DNA from: Nemopilema nomurai
Taxonomy: Eukaryota; Cnidaria; Scyphozoa; Rhizostomeae; Rhizostomatidae
Assembly: GCA_003864495.1 (NCBI GenBank)
Contig: ML133388.1
Coordinates: forward strand, 2,294,738-2,358,737
Length of the DNA stretch: 64,000 bases
Direction: 5' to 3'
The notes below the pieces were generated by a model that worked only from the letters and a program-made list of their open reading frames with translations, did no database searches and had not been told where the DNA came from. The translations under genes were made by a program, and so were the position numbers. This document shows positions 1-13,393 of this stretch, in pieces (the stretch's first letter is position 1; every line of letters starts with the position of its first letter).

Positions 1-747
1 AATCATTCAAAAATATTATTCTTTTTACATTTTTCATTGAGCATTCAGCATTTTGCGTGCTTGCAACATTCATTCTTTCGCTCTAAAAACAAGGCTGGTA
101 GCGAATGTCCCTCTCCCCCCTGACATTGTTTAATGAGTTTTGATGTATTACAATTCACACCTAACCGGATCAGACCATAATGTCGTATAATCCTCTATAT
201 TAGTCGATCTCATCGCCTTAAAATTAGTCTGACGCTGGCATGATTGCAGGTAGCCTAACCACCACCCAACCGTTCCAATGTTGTATTCTTGAGTTTATAT
301 TGAAAAGCAATCAGTCTTTTCCGTAACAACTAAGGTTATATTTAAAGAAGAATCGTGGATCTGTTTTTTTGTGGATGGCCGGAAATTTATTTTTGAGGCT
401 GCTGCCTAATAAATAACCAAAGATTTTTGTGTCAATAGAAGATGCAAAATCCCATTTCGTAAATTTGTATCCTGCTTTTCATTTTGGTAATTGGTTTTCC
501 TGATGTGCTTTTCACGACTTTGCAGCTTAGAAAGCGATAATCTTTATCAACCTAAACCTCTAGTAAAGCAAGCCTGTACTAACAAAAAGTTTTGCTGCAT
601 TTATGTGGATAAAAGCTAGTACATAGCCTTGGTCAGTGTAAACTTTGCACGTTGAAGTTTATATGTTGTTTGACTGGAATCTGGGTATTTGATGAAGTAA
701 AAATTAGGTGTTGTTGTTGCTTGAACTGTTTCTTGTTCTCGTTGTAG
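1..747 (+). other. Intron of Dishevelled gene (3' part)
   Basis: This is the end of an intron whose 5' end lies left of the window. It closes with the acceptor tract ending in GTTGTAG at 741-747. I see no coding exon in it. The upstream Dishevelled exons for the DIX and PDZ domains must lie outside the window. Confidence 0.75.
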
Positions 748-852
748 CTGCTGGAGGTCTTTCGAGTCGCCCAACTGGACCAGGCAGTCCATCCCTCAGC
801 AATATGACTTCGACTAGCTCATCGCTGACAAGCTCAATACCCGAGGCAGATC
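748..852 (+). CDS. DVL: Dishevelled, exon encoding the PDZ-DEP linker
   Basis: This exon lies between a TAG acceptor (745-747) and a GTAAGT donor (853). It enters and leaves in phase 1 and gives about 35 residues rich in Ser, Thr and Pro. The stretch MTSTSSSLTSSIPEAD closely matches the conserved Ser/Thr block that precedes the DEP domain in animal Dishevelled proteins (vertebrate versions read like TSTSSSITSSIPDTER). In the family this linker is a target of casein kinase 1 and other kinases; that role here is inferred from homology. It joins in frame to the DEP exon at 12052, the last C completing an Arg codon. Identification is firm because the downstream exons are unmistakable. Confidence 0.93.
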
Positions 853-2783
853 GTAAGTCACCTCTATACGCTTATTTCTAAATAGCCATACTACCCTTCG
901 TGAGTCATATCGCAGGGGTATGGGATTCTGGCTGTAATCTACCCCGACGCTCAGTATAACACCTGTATCAAGTAGCACGGCTTATTCGTGTGATAATGTA
1001 GGCGGGCTTGGTGTGGTGTCGTGTTAGATGTAAAAATGACTTGTGACAGGACTGGGACCAGTGAATAATGAAGCAGCATGTTGCTCTTCGTGAGCCAGAC
1101 CTTGCTGTTCATCTTCTGCAGCTGAGGATTTCATGTGAATCCTCAAACTTTAGATGGTCTAGAGCATTTGAAATTTCAGCCTTACGTGACTCGTGGATTT
1201 TTATTATTCTTTTTACAAATGCTTCGGAATTTTTTCTGTGGCCACGCTAATGGTGTAGGCGGGTGATGGAACATTTTCAGCTTTGCGATTACCGTGAATT
1301 GCACTTTGTACCTGATACCTTGTCTCTCAACTATAGCGACCTATTACCCATTCAGCTTTATTCTCATTCTCTCGGAGTTCTCTCTTCGTCCCCAACTCAA
1401 AGCACAATATATCTATCAAATGCACAAATACAATGTATCCATCAAACTGCCTGACTTTATTAAAAAATGCTTTTAGAAGAAAACTTCAAAGACTGGTTCG
1501 TTTGTTTCCAAGATAGATTTCTTTTCAAAAATCCTGCACACTTGGAACTCATTGTTTGTACATTTGTATACTATCATTATCAGTACTTTCGTTGGTCCGA
1601 ATTTATATTCCAAAGCTTTGAAAGCACGTGCATATATTTGGCGTATCAATACCACGCAAAGCAATGTGGTGAGTGTCTCTGGACCAAAAGAATACGATTC
1701 CACCACACTTAAAGATTATAGTTCGAATACATCAACCACTAGGGGTTGGTTTTATTTGATTCCTCAAGATTGCGTAACACTCTTTAATCTAACGTGGCCA
1801 TAGGATCCAAGCGATCTCTTTGACCTTGGGTTTTTAAGATTTTGTTCCAGTTAATACACCTTAGAATATACTCCAATATAAACAAGTATGAACAATTGCC
1901 TGATGATCAGAAACCCCGGAGAAGCAACTTGTCCTATTTCACATATACCACAGACGTTTCTGCATACACAGCATCACTTACTATGACGGATGGCAGACAG
2001 TTACTTTTGCGTACTAAATCCTGACAGTTGCCTGATAGCATCATGAAGCGTAAAACACTGAAAAGCCACTAAGAACTGCAACGTTCCGTATACCATAAAC
2101 GTGCCAAGCACTGCCTGCATACAGGCGAACACTTCGTGACAGATGACAAACAGCAATCTTTATTGAATATAAACGTCTTCTAAAACTTCAGTTTTGTGTC
2201 TGTTGGTGACACCCATGAAACCGCCGTTTCGCGCTGGCTCATCATGTTTTGGTTTCGGGTCTGTTGTGTCATTTCTCTTGCCCGACTGATTGAATGAATC
2301 CTCGTGGACAGTTCAACACTCTTTTCTAGAGAGTAGTTCCTTCTATGTCAATATCAGTTATAAGTAACAATAAAGACGATTATATTTGATAAGGAATTCT
2401 AATGACTGAAAATGATAAACCATTATCACAGTTTCAATCTACGATTTTTAATATGTGGTTACTGGTTCTACGTCATTCTTTGGTAATGATTATTCAATAA
2501 TTAGTCTTGAAATCTTTAAAGAATGAATAATGTTTTTATAACCATCAGCTTCAATTTTGGATTGATAAGACTCGAAAGAGGAAATGAATTATCGTCTGAT
2601 AAGATTTACAACGATAACCATTTGACAAGATTTATGATGATAGAGAAGTTTATTTTAATTTATATCCTTCAATTTCTTTTTGATATACTTAAAGTTTATT
2701 GTTTGTATTGCTTTATATGATTTAATGGATTTTGGTATTTGAGTACCTGGTCAGTTGGTAGACGTAATGTCAGGAAGACGCTC

Positions 2784-2888
2784 GAAGCTATCCAAGGCTC
2801 CCCCAAAGCTATCCAAGGCTCCCCTAAAGCTATCCAAGGCTCCCCTAAAGCTATCCAAGGCTCCCCCAAAGCTACCCGAGGCTCCACA
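2784..2888. repeat. Minisatellite, five copies of a 21-bp unit
   Basis: Five contiguous 21-bp units start at 2784, 2805, 2826, 2847 and 2868. The unit begins AAAGCTATCCAAGGCTCCCC. The first four are nearly identical and the fifth has several substitutions. Since 21 is a multiple of three, both strands read open through it (AIQGSPK repeated on +, GEPWIAL on -). That follows from the arithmetic and is not evidence of coding. It sits deep in the large Dishevelled intron. Confidence 0.97.
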
Positions 2889-4592
2889 ATACCCCAAGTA
2901 AATAAACATCACTATTTTTAGTCACATTAATAGGCAAAAGCTTGAAATCTTGCCACAAACTGTGATTGCTAATGCCTTCGTTTCATGAAATGACATATAA
3001 AGTATTTTTCCAGCCTTTTCAAGTTAAACTCGTCAATCAGATGTAGGATTAACTTGACAGAAACAGAGACTTGCAAAACCACTAAGTCGGTATCATCCTA
3101 ATTTTGATGTGGAAACCACCCGTGTCTGGGTGTGTGGCAACAGGCGGGCAATGCAAGTTCTCTATTCCGAAATATTTGACACTTCCTGTAAGACGGGCGC
3201 AAACTTCTCATAAGTCATGTATAGTTTTTTTAATAAGCTATGTTTGTTTTTATCTGTCTTGTGAATTTTGACGGGTCTAAACTTCATTAAAGAATGTGAA
3301 CGGAGAGAAAGGTTTCGCAAGCATTAATAGGGTTTTTAAGTAATACTTTCAGTATTGTCTAAAGACATAATCATAAAGAACACTTCCAAAGTAATATATA
3401 AAAGGAGTTATATATCTTACCGAAATTTTAATGACTTTGGAAAAGTGGATTTTATGTCAAGTGTATTTGAGTTGAAGTTGTCTTTTGGGTATTAATGGCA
3501 AGATTTAGTGGGATTTTGGAAAGGATTTTGTCGGTGTTTACGAGTGTCCTGTCACTACACCCACTTCAAACCAGAATAATGTCTTCACATCCATGTCTTT
3601 AAAGCTTTCTTAATGGCCAGCCTTCCAAAGCTGAAATACTCATTTCGAAGCATGCATCAGCTTCGATTGGCGGTTCACTCAAATGATCTCTAAAGGCCAC
3701 CTACTTTGCTAGACGAACGACCTGGTAGCGGAGATTTGCATTTGAACGTGACTTTCTGTCATTTTTGCGATGTATTTTTCTCTCTCTCTGCGAAAATGCA
3801 TATATTTTTGCTGTTTAATCCTACACTCCTTCTCGGCTAGTACCCAGTGCTTTTAATTCTTTAAAGTCATCTTTTTTATTTAATGTCTATCAAACTGTTA
3901 CATCTTTTAAGATCTTTGGCCACACAGCGAGCCGAGTAGTTGGAGGTCAGCCTCTTTTCCTTTTTGCACTTTTGATGCATCCAAAGCGTAAAAATAATGC
4001 AGATAAAGAATTGCAAATGCCATTTCATTTCTTGGTTAATGACACCACACTTAATGGGTAGTTGACCAAATGATAGGTAGAGTGATATTTAATATCGTGC
4101 TCTATTAATGTGATCGACATCTTTTCTGGACTGGGCCCGAAAAACAATCAAGATAAAGTTGCTTGCTATTTCCCGCTCACAAGCTATGTAGATTTACACC
4201 TTGATAGGAAACTCAAAAAGTATAACAACCAAAACTGTAGAGTTCGAAGAATGAAATTGTTGTTAAGAGTTCGTTGTCTTGATAATAATCAAGGTCTCTT
4301 TGCTTTCGAAGTTTGCAATTCATTTTCAATCTAAATCTTCTCTTTTCAACTTTGGAGGCTTTTGATATCTGCTTCTTCGAGAAATGAAGTAAATAATTCC
4401 AGTTTGGAAAATGTCTTTAGAATTGAATTTTTGACTCAATAGCATAGCACCCACTTTTACGCCTGTAAGCGTGGAGCAGACAGATTGGTTGTGTCCGTTG
4501 ATGTTTGCTTACTGTTTGCTATGCTTCGTTTTGGATGATGGTGTTTGCTTGCTGTTCGCTCTGGCATTTTTTGTTTTTCGACGTTTACCGGC

Positions 4593-4718
4593 TGTTCGCT
4601 CTGATACATTTTTACATGCTGATGTTTACTTTAATGTTCGCTCTGATACATTTTTACATGCTGATGTTTACTTTAATGTTCGCTCTGATATCTCTTTACA
4701 TGTTGACGTATGTTCGCT
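4593..4718. repeat. Tandem repeat, three copies of a 42-bp unit
   Basis: Units start at 4593, 4635 and 4677 with TGTTCGCTCTGATA. The first two are almost identical. The third diverges after the first 14 bases (TCTCTTTACATG in place of CATTTTTACATG). A similar degenerate pair recurs at 5804-5890 in the second copy of the larger duplicated block. Confidence 0.95.
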
Positions 4719-5065
4719 GAATGTTCGTTCCAAGACCTTTGCATCGACGGTCTCTCTAAAACACTGTCATTAAGGCACTTCTAAAAGCACAAAACGCACA
4801 ATTTAGCGCGTTGAAACGGGCGCGTCCAAATCATCATCGCCTTTGGTTGGTTTCTACCATTAATTGGGTTATTTATGGACGAGGGAGGTTAGACTTTGGG
4901 AGCTCTATTTCGGTCGCAGTACAAAGATTAATCTGTACAAGATTATAGTTAATAGTGACGTTTGAATCCGTGAAGCATTTTTTGCAAATGTCAGTAATGC
5001 TGTTTAGAAATTGTCCACTCTGTTTGTTCGTCTTTGGCTGTGTTGGTCCAGGCTGCTATCTGGTA
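4641..5065. repeat. Duplicated intronic block, copy A
   Basis: This sequence matches 5804-6121 with few mismatches. Shared landmarks include GCATCGACGGTCT, the stretch CGGGCGCGTCCAAATCATCA and the end GGTCCAGGCTGCTATCTGGT. Copy A carries about 107 extra bases around 4880-4985 that are missing from copy B, so one copy has had an insertion or deletion since the duplication. Confidence 0.93.
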
Positions 5066-5766
5066 ATCAATGCACACGCAAGAGCCACTTTTATGAATGC
5101 ACTTATCTTTGCGTGAAGTCAGAAAGGATGCACGCTGTTGACTTCCGCTCATCTCTTCTTATCTTGTTGGCCTTTTGTATACATCTTTTTTCTTTACAAA
5201 CACGGACAAACCCCGAACTAGTGATTCCATTAGCGGGGTTATCACTTGATGCCAGTCTCACGCTAAAATACGGAACAGAGTAGTCGATTGACTGCTGAAG
5301 ACATCCTAACCTCTAATTGTATCTATCCGCTAAATTGCTGCGTTTCCATCCTTTATTAGCGTGAATGCAGCCGTTACCTATAATCAGTGCAGTCATGAAC
5401 AACATGATTGCCTTGAGGAACTTTTCTTTCCAATTCCTCCGCAGCGACCGTCTCATAGCAGCCTGTTAATGGAAAGTTATCTAGCCGAAATATTTGATCA
5501 CTAACCGACTTTGTTTCTCCAGATCAGAGGTAGATGACCGTATTCATTATGTTACGGCATAACAGGACCAATGTTTTCAATGATGCTATCTGTCTGAGGC
5601 AGCCACGAAGGGTATTTTGGGTTCGTTTTACGCCGTAAATGAAGATTGGGTCGTGTATAAACCGCATCATAAACATAATTTCATTATCGCAACCATTGAA
5701 TGTCCCTCGTGCAATGAAGGGAGGTCATGAAACGTAATGACTTAGTGGAGGTAGGGGGGTTGCGTG

Positions 5767-6170
5767 GTGCCTGCATCTTCCAACCAATGGGCGGTAGCTC
5801 TACCTCTGATACATTTTTACATGCTGATGCTTACTTTTATGTGTTCTCTGATATCTCTTTACATGTTGATGTATGTTCGCTGAATGTTCGTTCTAACACT
5901 TTTGCATCGACGGTCTTATATTAAAGCACTTCTAAAAGCACAAAACACGCAATTTAGCGCGTAAAAAACGGGCGCGTCCAAATCATCATCGTCTTTGGTT
6001 GCTTTCGCACTTTAATTGGGTTATTTATGGAAGATAGAGGTAAATGTCAGTAATGCTGTTTAGAAACTGTCCGCTCTGTTTGTTCGTCTTTGGCTGTGTT
6101 GGTCCAGGCTGCTATCTGGTAAATACCCTTCGTGCCTGCATCTTCCAACCAATGGGCGGTAGCTCTACCT
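5767..6170. repeat. Duplicated intronic block, copy B, flanked by 39-bp direct repeats
   Basis: The core at 5804-6121 is the shorter copy of the block at 4641-5065. It is bracketed by two near-perfect 39-bp direct repeats, 5767-5805 and 6132-6170, both starting GTGCCTGCATCTTCCAACCA. That suggests the copy arrived together with a duplicated flank, or that this is part of a larger repeat family. No transposase motif is visible. Confidence 0.9.
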
Positions 6171-9100
6171 GTAGGTATGCCTGTTTAACGCACTCGAGAC
6201 GCTATTGAGTTTGAAAAATGTTTGTTTTGGTCAGCAATGTAGCACCATCTTTTAATGACCTCGTTTTGATGAAATGAAGTCATCTTGCCTCGAGTACAGG
6301 CTAGCTTTTGGTCTACTTGCTGAGGGCAGTACGGCCTACGACCCACTGTGTCGAGTACATGTCCTACACTTGTTGATGTCACATAATTCGGATGGTGCTC
6401 GTACTTTTTAATGCACATCAATGCATTTAGGTATTTATCTCGGTTTCCACCCAACCCTTAGGCATTTGTAGCTCTGCCCAGTGCAACTGTGATTTGCAAG
6501 TAACTCGTGCAAATGTTGCGTTGTGGGGCAACACTGCTCCAAATCGTGCTTGCAAGGTAAGGGGGCATACACCTGGGTTCAAAATGGGCCAGGAGAGATT
6601 CGGATCGATTCAGAATAGCCGTTGGAACTTGTATACTTTTGCACCATAAAAGAAGTACTGGCGCCAGGGCTTGGTGCAGGGTTAGGGTCAGAGTCAATAG
6701 GCTAAACACACTACCCCTTAGGTTACCAGCCTTGGGTGATATTCATTTCCTGGCTCTTTCTTTATCTGCTACTGTTATTACTCTTTTTCTTACGGTTTGA
6801 TCACCGTTAACCGATTAATATTACCTCTCTTGATGACACACACCATAAAGTGAAATATTTCCGCCAAGGCTGAAGAAGTAATTGGGAATTGAATCTTCTG
6901 CGAGTCATCTGAATATTCGCGTCGTTTTCAAAGCTACTCTCAAACGAGATTTGAATATTTCGGTGAAGCTTAATAGGCGGTGTGAAATTCACGACATTTC
7001 GTTGCCGCTGTTAACCGTAATGACGCTTAAGCTTTGGATATGAATCAACATCAACTATGCATAATGGCATGTCGTTTGCGATGGTTATTGGATGAAGTCA
7101 CCGAGTCGTTTTCAAATTTCCTGTATCAATGTCCCAGTTGTCACAATTTGGCCATGCCTTCATTAGACTGCCACTCTGGTTGATACTTGCCTTTTGCGGC
7201 CATTCCACAGAGGCCTTTGTATTTCAGTTATATCAACTATTAGCCCCAACCACCGTTATGTCTCTTTTGCGTTGCCATGTTCGAGAAAAATTAGAGAAAT
7301 TTGCTTTATTTTTGGGGTAGAGTAGCTATAACGGCCAGTGTGGCGTTACCATTAGGGGCAGTTTTGAAGCGAATCTCGATTTGAACAATGTGTTAGGAGG
7401 CTACGGATGTGACGCAACTCGTTACATGTCTTTGTCACCCATGACCGTCATATTCCCCACTGGGGTATGGTCACCCGGGTGCTCTTTTGGTTCAGCCTGG
7501 ACAAATGGCTCTTCATTTGGCCAGTAAATATTCTTCTTTTTGTTAGACCATATTTTGAGTAAGAAGAGAATGAATCTACTGACTCATGTAGACCTTTATT
7601 GCTTGTTTGTCGTTTATGCTGATGGTTTCCATCAACGAAGACTTGCTGGAACATAAAATTGGCCTTTCTTCAAAATGTGCCAACTAGTGACATTCGTGTC
7701 ACGACCTGGTTGCCGCCTCGCGCCTCAAGAACCCTTGACATCAGTTCACTTCGCTGGCTCTTTGAACAAAGGCTGTTTGCATTCACATTTTCCCGTGTTT
7801 GGATTGCCTAATACTTCAAGTAAACACAGAAACTGTCATGTTAATCGCCATGTTGTCGTGGTTATGGCAGCCTCGGTTTCAAATGCAATGGCACTTTTCT
7901 TGGAATTTCCCATCTATAATGCAAATGATACTCCCTCTTGTACCATGTATTTTAACTAGCTTATTACATCAACTTAGCACGTTGCCGTGAAAATTTTCAG
8001 GTCAGTGGGTTAGTTTCCCCCGTACCAGCCACGAATTACCCCATCTTTCAGTTATCTCGTTCCACCGTTCCGCCATCTCTCGTTCCGCGTATAATCTCTG
8101 TCCAGACCTTACCCCCGTCATTCATGCTTGCGGGCTCTAATCTCCCTATACCTCGCTTACATTGTGTTGATTGCTGAGGGACATGCGTCAGTCATCCATC
8201 GCCAGTTGTAAAAATTAGCAGGACGCGGTGGCATTACAACATTTCCAAGGCAGGCCGATGGGAAGAGACTCTCTGAACCTTATCAACAAAATGGTTTGGG
8301 CAACTGCAAAGTGCAGACTGAGAGACTACACTGAATTGAAAGAGATTGACGTCTTTGATGAAAAAAGGCTGAAAGCCCATTTGAAATTTTTGACTCTGGT
8401 AGCAAAGTTGGGGAAAGCAGGTATTTATGAGGCCCGTTTCTTGCTAGACAGCTCGACTTCTGTGTTTTGAAAATTTACAAATGCGAAGTAATTTTTGGCT
8501 TCACGGGAGGCAGTGACTAGTGAATGCCTTCACTACCCTGTGTTTAGTTGTTTGTATTTCAAGTTACTGCCTTTGCTTATAGCAAATCATTTACTAATTT
8601 AAGATCTGGAAGGAACTCTCTTACGTCAGAGCTCTCCGGCGATCTCAAGAAGCTAGTCAAGGAATGTTTGCGATTCAGGGATTTATTGATTGCAATTGAG
8701 TATATTGTAGATTTATTAAATGGTCGATGAATTCATTAAATCCCGAAATATTTTGCGAGCTTGCTAGGATTTCTCATACAAGCGCGGTTTCGATTAGGTT
8801 TAAGTTCGCTAAAACAATTGCAGAGCGATCCTACAACTGATTAAAGTTTTCCCAATTTTCCGCACTCTAATCTCATCGGTATCAACTCAACAGTCTGACA
8901 ACTTTAGTCAAAATAATTGACTGTATGTGCCGAGAAACGACGGCGATATCTCAAATCTTGTACTTGTTTTTATCTAGAGTATTCTTTGTCGCCTCCTGTA
9001 CAATGTTATCTGCCCCTTTCGGCTTACAGTGGCGACTTCCAAATGTGATCAAGCAACCTTGACTTCTGAATCAGTTCCCGTACTCAAACAGATTACCAGG

Positions 9101-12051
9101 AGGTTCTCTGTAGAAGCGTTTACGATAGACGTCGCAGTCACAAATTACTAATTGGCTTGATAACCATCTTCCTCTATTACCTTCGTCATCAGTTTTTGAT
9201 TTTTTTAACGTTTCCGTGGTCCATTAACGGAATTCCTTGCTTTCCCCCAATGCTATGTCCTCAAATACACCCACACTGGGGTCATTGATCTCTTTCTTCC
9301 GTGTGTGGCTGGGGGGGCATAGGAAGGGGGGTTTGCAATGGAAATGGCCACCAAGGTTCTGCCCATGTAATGAGACAGTAATTTAAGTGTCTTCTCCCGC
9401 AAATCGCATTACTTTTAATTGTGAGCAATTTTAATGACTCGATCTGTTGCTCTCTCAGTCAATAAATTCCTACTGCCATGAAGTTTCGGGAATCCAAGCT
9501 GTGTCACACTCGAACTGTGTCACATACAAGCTACCCTACTTGGACCATGACGAACCCCTATAGCTGCTTCGTTCATCCGCAGTATTTTATCGGAGGATTA
9601 ATTCGCCAGTTTACGATTTCAATCATCATTTATAACCATCCATGGCACGCTTTCAACATATCCTTGCCCACAAACCTGCTTCAGTTACACTCGCCATCTG
9701 TCTGCCATCGTGAAACAGCCTCGTATCCAATGCGATCGATTCTTCAGTCGTTATCTTGCAAATGACGATATTTATGTTTTCCCAGTACACCAACAAGCGA
9801 GACTGTTTTGTTTATTACTTGGCTAAAGTACACTATAATGTTGTATACTGAGCTGTTTGAAAGCATGCTAATGTGCTTGAAGATTCGGATCACCAACTGC
9901 AGTCAACTCTGTAGGCCTGGGGTGGATATTCGATGGCCTAATATTTCAAGCAGAAAAACAACCTTTTGTGGCTGTCATAGCAAGCTCGATTTTCGTCTTT
10001 CTCTGCGTTATTTTTGCATTTCCCCACCATTATCCGTCTGCAGTAAATCAAACCATTTTTAGAATCAATGCGTGGCCAATATCGAAGGCTCTGGCCAGGT
10101 TGCTTGCAATTAGTGTACGAGTTCCGCCTGTCAGTACTTGCCCGTTGGAAAAATCTAATAATAAGTTGTTCTCCTTCGCAACCCTATCACACGAACAGTA
10201 AACCAAAGGACATAGTAGCGCTAGTATGGGTTCGTACGTCCATATCCCAAGCCTAGCCGTAACCCACCTGTATTTCTTATGTCGTCCAAGTTTACTACAG
10301 TACCAGAAAAAGTGACTAAATGTCTCTGCAAAGTTTCTGTACCAGAAATTTTCACATAGCCAGTGAAATCTGGCAATTGTCAATTTTCCCGCTCTTCTCA
10401 GGCAGATGGTAAACAGTAGCTGCGGGGGAGATCTGTGCGTGATCTGGCACGGAAGCCTTTCGTTCCTCGGTTTATTGCTTCGCGTCACTAAATTGCGAGT
10501 TTCTCCATCCTTCGGCTGACTTTGTTGACATTCCTAACATCCGTGTAATCTCCTAGATCCTTTGATCTGACCTCCACATCTCTTTATTTTCGAGTTATTC
10601 GAAGCTGGTATGTTAAATCAAATGGTGCTTCTTTCTGACATATTGGTCGAAATGACCGCCCGCTGAAAGGATGTTACTTCGAAGTCTCACATGAAAGTTG
10701 TTTGTTCCTATCTTTACTCAAAAAAGTCGTGACAAGTCTTCTCCTTTTTTGTTGATACTGTGTGTCAATTTAGGCCCAGACATTTTCATGAACAATTTTG
10801 ATGCGAAAACTAAACATTTCCCTCTTGGGAGCCGCCTGTTGCTTGAAATCGGTCCGTGTTTTACACTTAAGTAGATGTAATCTCCCTGCGGCGGGTCTCC
10901 GACTTTTAGCACGTACGATAATGTTTGTTGGTATGGCGCCTGGACGCAAATCTGTTGACAGTTCGTGAGTTGTTTTGTGATGATAATTCCGAACTTCTAC
11001 AGTATCCAGTATCCGACGTAATTGACTAAACGTTCCGGACAATCATCGGCCTAGCTATGGTTTCTATCAACAACTTTGATCTTCGTTAGTCCAACTGAAT
11101 CTTTTGCAAAAACCTTCTTTTTTTAGCTCTTGCTAATGTGAAGCGTTTTATTCTTGATGCAAATTTGACACAAGGTTTTGACTTTTGATTCGCTTTTTTT
11201 TTCTAAGGTATTAAGGCTAAATTTTGGAGCATGAATTATCAGATTTCGCAATATAAGGACTTCTTCAGTCTGTCAGTCTGTGATATAAAACTTTTTGTTC
11301 CTATATATTTTTTATTTTGTTTAAAAGTTTTCCCTTGGTTTCTCTAAACTCATCATATTTTATGTTCATGGCTCCCATTAAGTTGCTCTTTAATGAAAAG
11401 TTTTTTAGTTTAATTTACTGTCCATTTATACCTCACATCTGCCCTCTTCCTCTTCACCAGAGCAACTAAGCTTTGAATTTATGATGTATGCGATTATAAA
11501 GAATGATTCGCACAGAAAGCCTTGACCGTAGTTAGGATGGACTCTTTCTAACTCCGACCAAACGCGTCACTCAACTGATTTCAGCAAAGAGAGTCGCTTT
11601 TCGTGCTCGGGTCATCTAACCCTGCTGGATTGGCAGGTCATGAAATGCAAAATCTCAAAGGAACCTGGTCGTAAATTTTGCTCTAACTATCCATTGTCAG
11701 TGACTCGCATGCGACTGAAAACACCGTGTGGTTTTTTTAAAGTTGCGAGTTTCTTAATCCTATTTAATTGTTGTCTCAAGAGAAGCCGATATGATTGAAT
11801 GGGTTAAACACTAAAAAATCCTGTCCTTGAATTCCTGCTATCCTACGTTCCCAAGTAATTATCCAGATTTCCCAGCCCCGCCCCTGCTTTTTACATGACT
11901 TTTGATGTATATGTCCACCTTGCAACTTTGATTTCCCCACCCCGATTTAAAGATGCTTGTAACGGCCTATCGTACTTATTTGACTGTGGCGGCCCTCATT
12001 GCCCTTTCACACTACATAGACAGCACTTTTGACCAGTTCCTCTGTTTTCAG

Positions 12052-12204
12052 GCTACCTCGACAATCCAGATGGCTCTATTGGCCTTGGACTGACAGTTGA
12101 AACAGACATGCTGACCATTGTCAAAGCCATGGCCTCAAGTGATTCCGGACTGGACGTCAGGGACAGAATGTGGCTAAAAATTACGATCCCTAAGGCATTC
12201 ATAG
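12052..12204 (+). CDS. DVL: Dishevelled, first DEP-domain exon
   Basis: The acceptor TCTGTTTTCAG ends at 12051 and the donor GTAAGT begins at 12205; phase is 1 in and 1 out. After a short divergent segment ([20 protein letters not shown]) the protein enters the DEP domain with [20 protein letters not shown] and [11 protein letters not shown]. The run [13 protein letters not shown] is almost invariant in animal Dishevelled proteins. In the family the DEP domain binds Frizzled and membrane lipid and can swap between molecules to cross-link DIX polymers. The sequence is intact and supports a working domain. Confidence 0.98.
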
Positions 12205-13304
12205 GTAAGTCTTTAGAGTTCTTGTGTATTCGTCTTTTTGTCATGTACGTGAGGTTTTTGTTGCGTATTTGAGATCATCATATTCCTGAACTGATGCCTT
12301 TTTGGCTTAAAATTTTCTGTTCAATCAAATACCTGTGACGATTTTACTGACAATTTTAGAAAGTTAATCACTTCCAATATAGTAAGTAAAAATGGGAACT
12401 TGAAGTTTTTCTGGATCTTTTCCTTACAAAATATGCTGGTGCTTTTGGTTTCGTTCATATTCTTGACCAATACGAGACGATGTTAAACATAAAGCTTTCA
12501 TAAACAGAAACAAGCTAGTCACAGATGTGTTTGTGCGACCACGCTTCACAACGCTATCACACTTTTTTGGACTGACTGTATAAGCAGTGACCAGCCCCTT
12601 TCAACAATAATCACAAGGGGCCTAGGTTCTAAATCTACATAAAAACGTCAATATACAATAGGTGCAATCCTACCGAGAGACATTAATCATGTGCTTATAC
12701 GCATTATGTGTTACCCCTCACACCTGTGTCATTTAATTGTCATACATTTTGGTCACTGGCTTTCTGTCCGTTTTGCAACTTAATATCCATTTAAATTTAC
12801 TGTTTTCTGTTCTTACACTGTTTGACGTCTACGTGTCGTTTTACTTCGTCAAATTCCATGTCGCTTATTTATTAACCGTAATGGGCCATTTGACTAAATC
12901 TGCTGAAAACCACTGAACAAAAGTCTCTTTTCAAAAACGAAAAAATAATTTAGAAAAGATTTATCTCGAGCCAAAAATCGAAGAGTTTCTCTCTCTGATG
13001 TTACATTAGAATTTTTTCAAGGGAAATTATTTCCAAAAGTCTATGATAAATAATTTATATTGCTAGGACATGTCATATTTTGATTGTACTCTACTTTAAA
13101 GATTCCAGATTTACTTATGTGTAGAGAAACGCTACGGAAGCAAGTCATGCAGTGCTCCTGAAGAGCTTGAACCCCATTTCCTTGATGTTGAAATTGACTG
13201 AAACGATTGACTGAAGTATTGATTGAAATGAAATGATTGGTAAAAACCAGAATTTTTGCTTTTTTTATTCATCGCATTGGTAAGTCACCCTGTTTTTTAT
13301 TCAG
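12205..13304 (+). other. Dishevelled intron, 1.1 kb
   Basis: It runs from GTAAGT to TTTTATTCAG. The sequence is AT-rich and I see no coding segment or clear repeat in it. Confidence 0.9.
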
Positions 13305-13393
13305 GTGCTGATTTAGTCGACTGGTTGTACACCCACTTAGAGGGATTCCAAGATAGAAGAGATGCCCGCAAATACGCTTCGAAACTGCTGAAG
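13305..13393 (+). CDS. DVL: Dishevelled, second DEP-domain exon
   Basis: The acceptor TTATTCAG ends at 13304 and the donor GTATGT begins at 13394. It enters in phase 1 and leaves in phase 0. It encodes [15 protein letters not shown] followed by [15 protein letters not shown]. This is the centre of the DEP fold: the protruding 'DEP finger' loop that inserts into Frizzled lies between the first helices ([11 protein letters not shown]), followed by the basic helix [12 protein letters not shown]. Compared with vertebrate DVL ([22 protein letters not shown]), all differences are conservative. Confidence 0.98.

Larger units (their letters stand above)
853..12051 (+). other. Dishevelled intron, 11.2 kb, between linker and DEP exons
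   Basis: The intron runs from GTAAGT at 853 to TCTGTTTTCAG ending at 12051. Its flanking exon phases match (1 to 1), so no extra exon is required. It holds the 21-bp minisatellite at 2784, the 42-bp repeat at 4593, the duplicated block at 4641-6170 and poly-G/poly-C runs near 9.3 kb. Open frames here, such as a 146-codon minus-strand one at 10048-10488, show no family motif and no splice context that I recognise. Confidence 0.85.

Noticed and set aside
6472..6556. Exon-like segment with TTTGTAG acceptor and CAAG|GTAAGG donor, one frame open (TRANVALWGNTAPNRACK)
   Set aside because: Its 85-base length does not fit the Dishevelled phase (1 to 1 needs a multiple of three). The weak resemblance to NVAL-type lectin domain starts does not extend further.
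10048..10488. Minus-strand open frame of 146 codons in the large Dishevelled intron
   Set aside because: Long for this AT-rich sequence, and it reads FSNGQVLTGGTRTLIASN near its end, but I recognise no domain and see no splice or start context. It could be part of a dispersed repeat. Not annotated as a gene.
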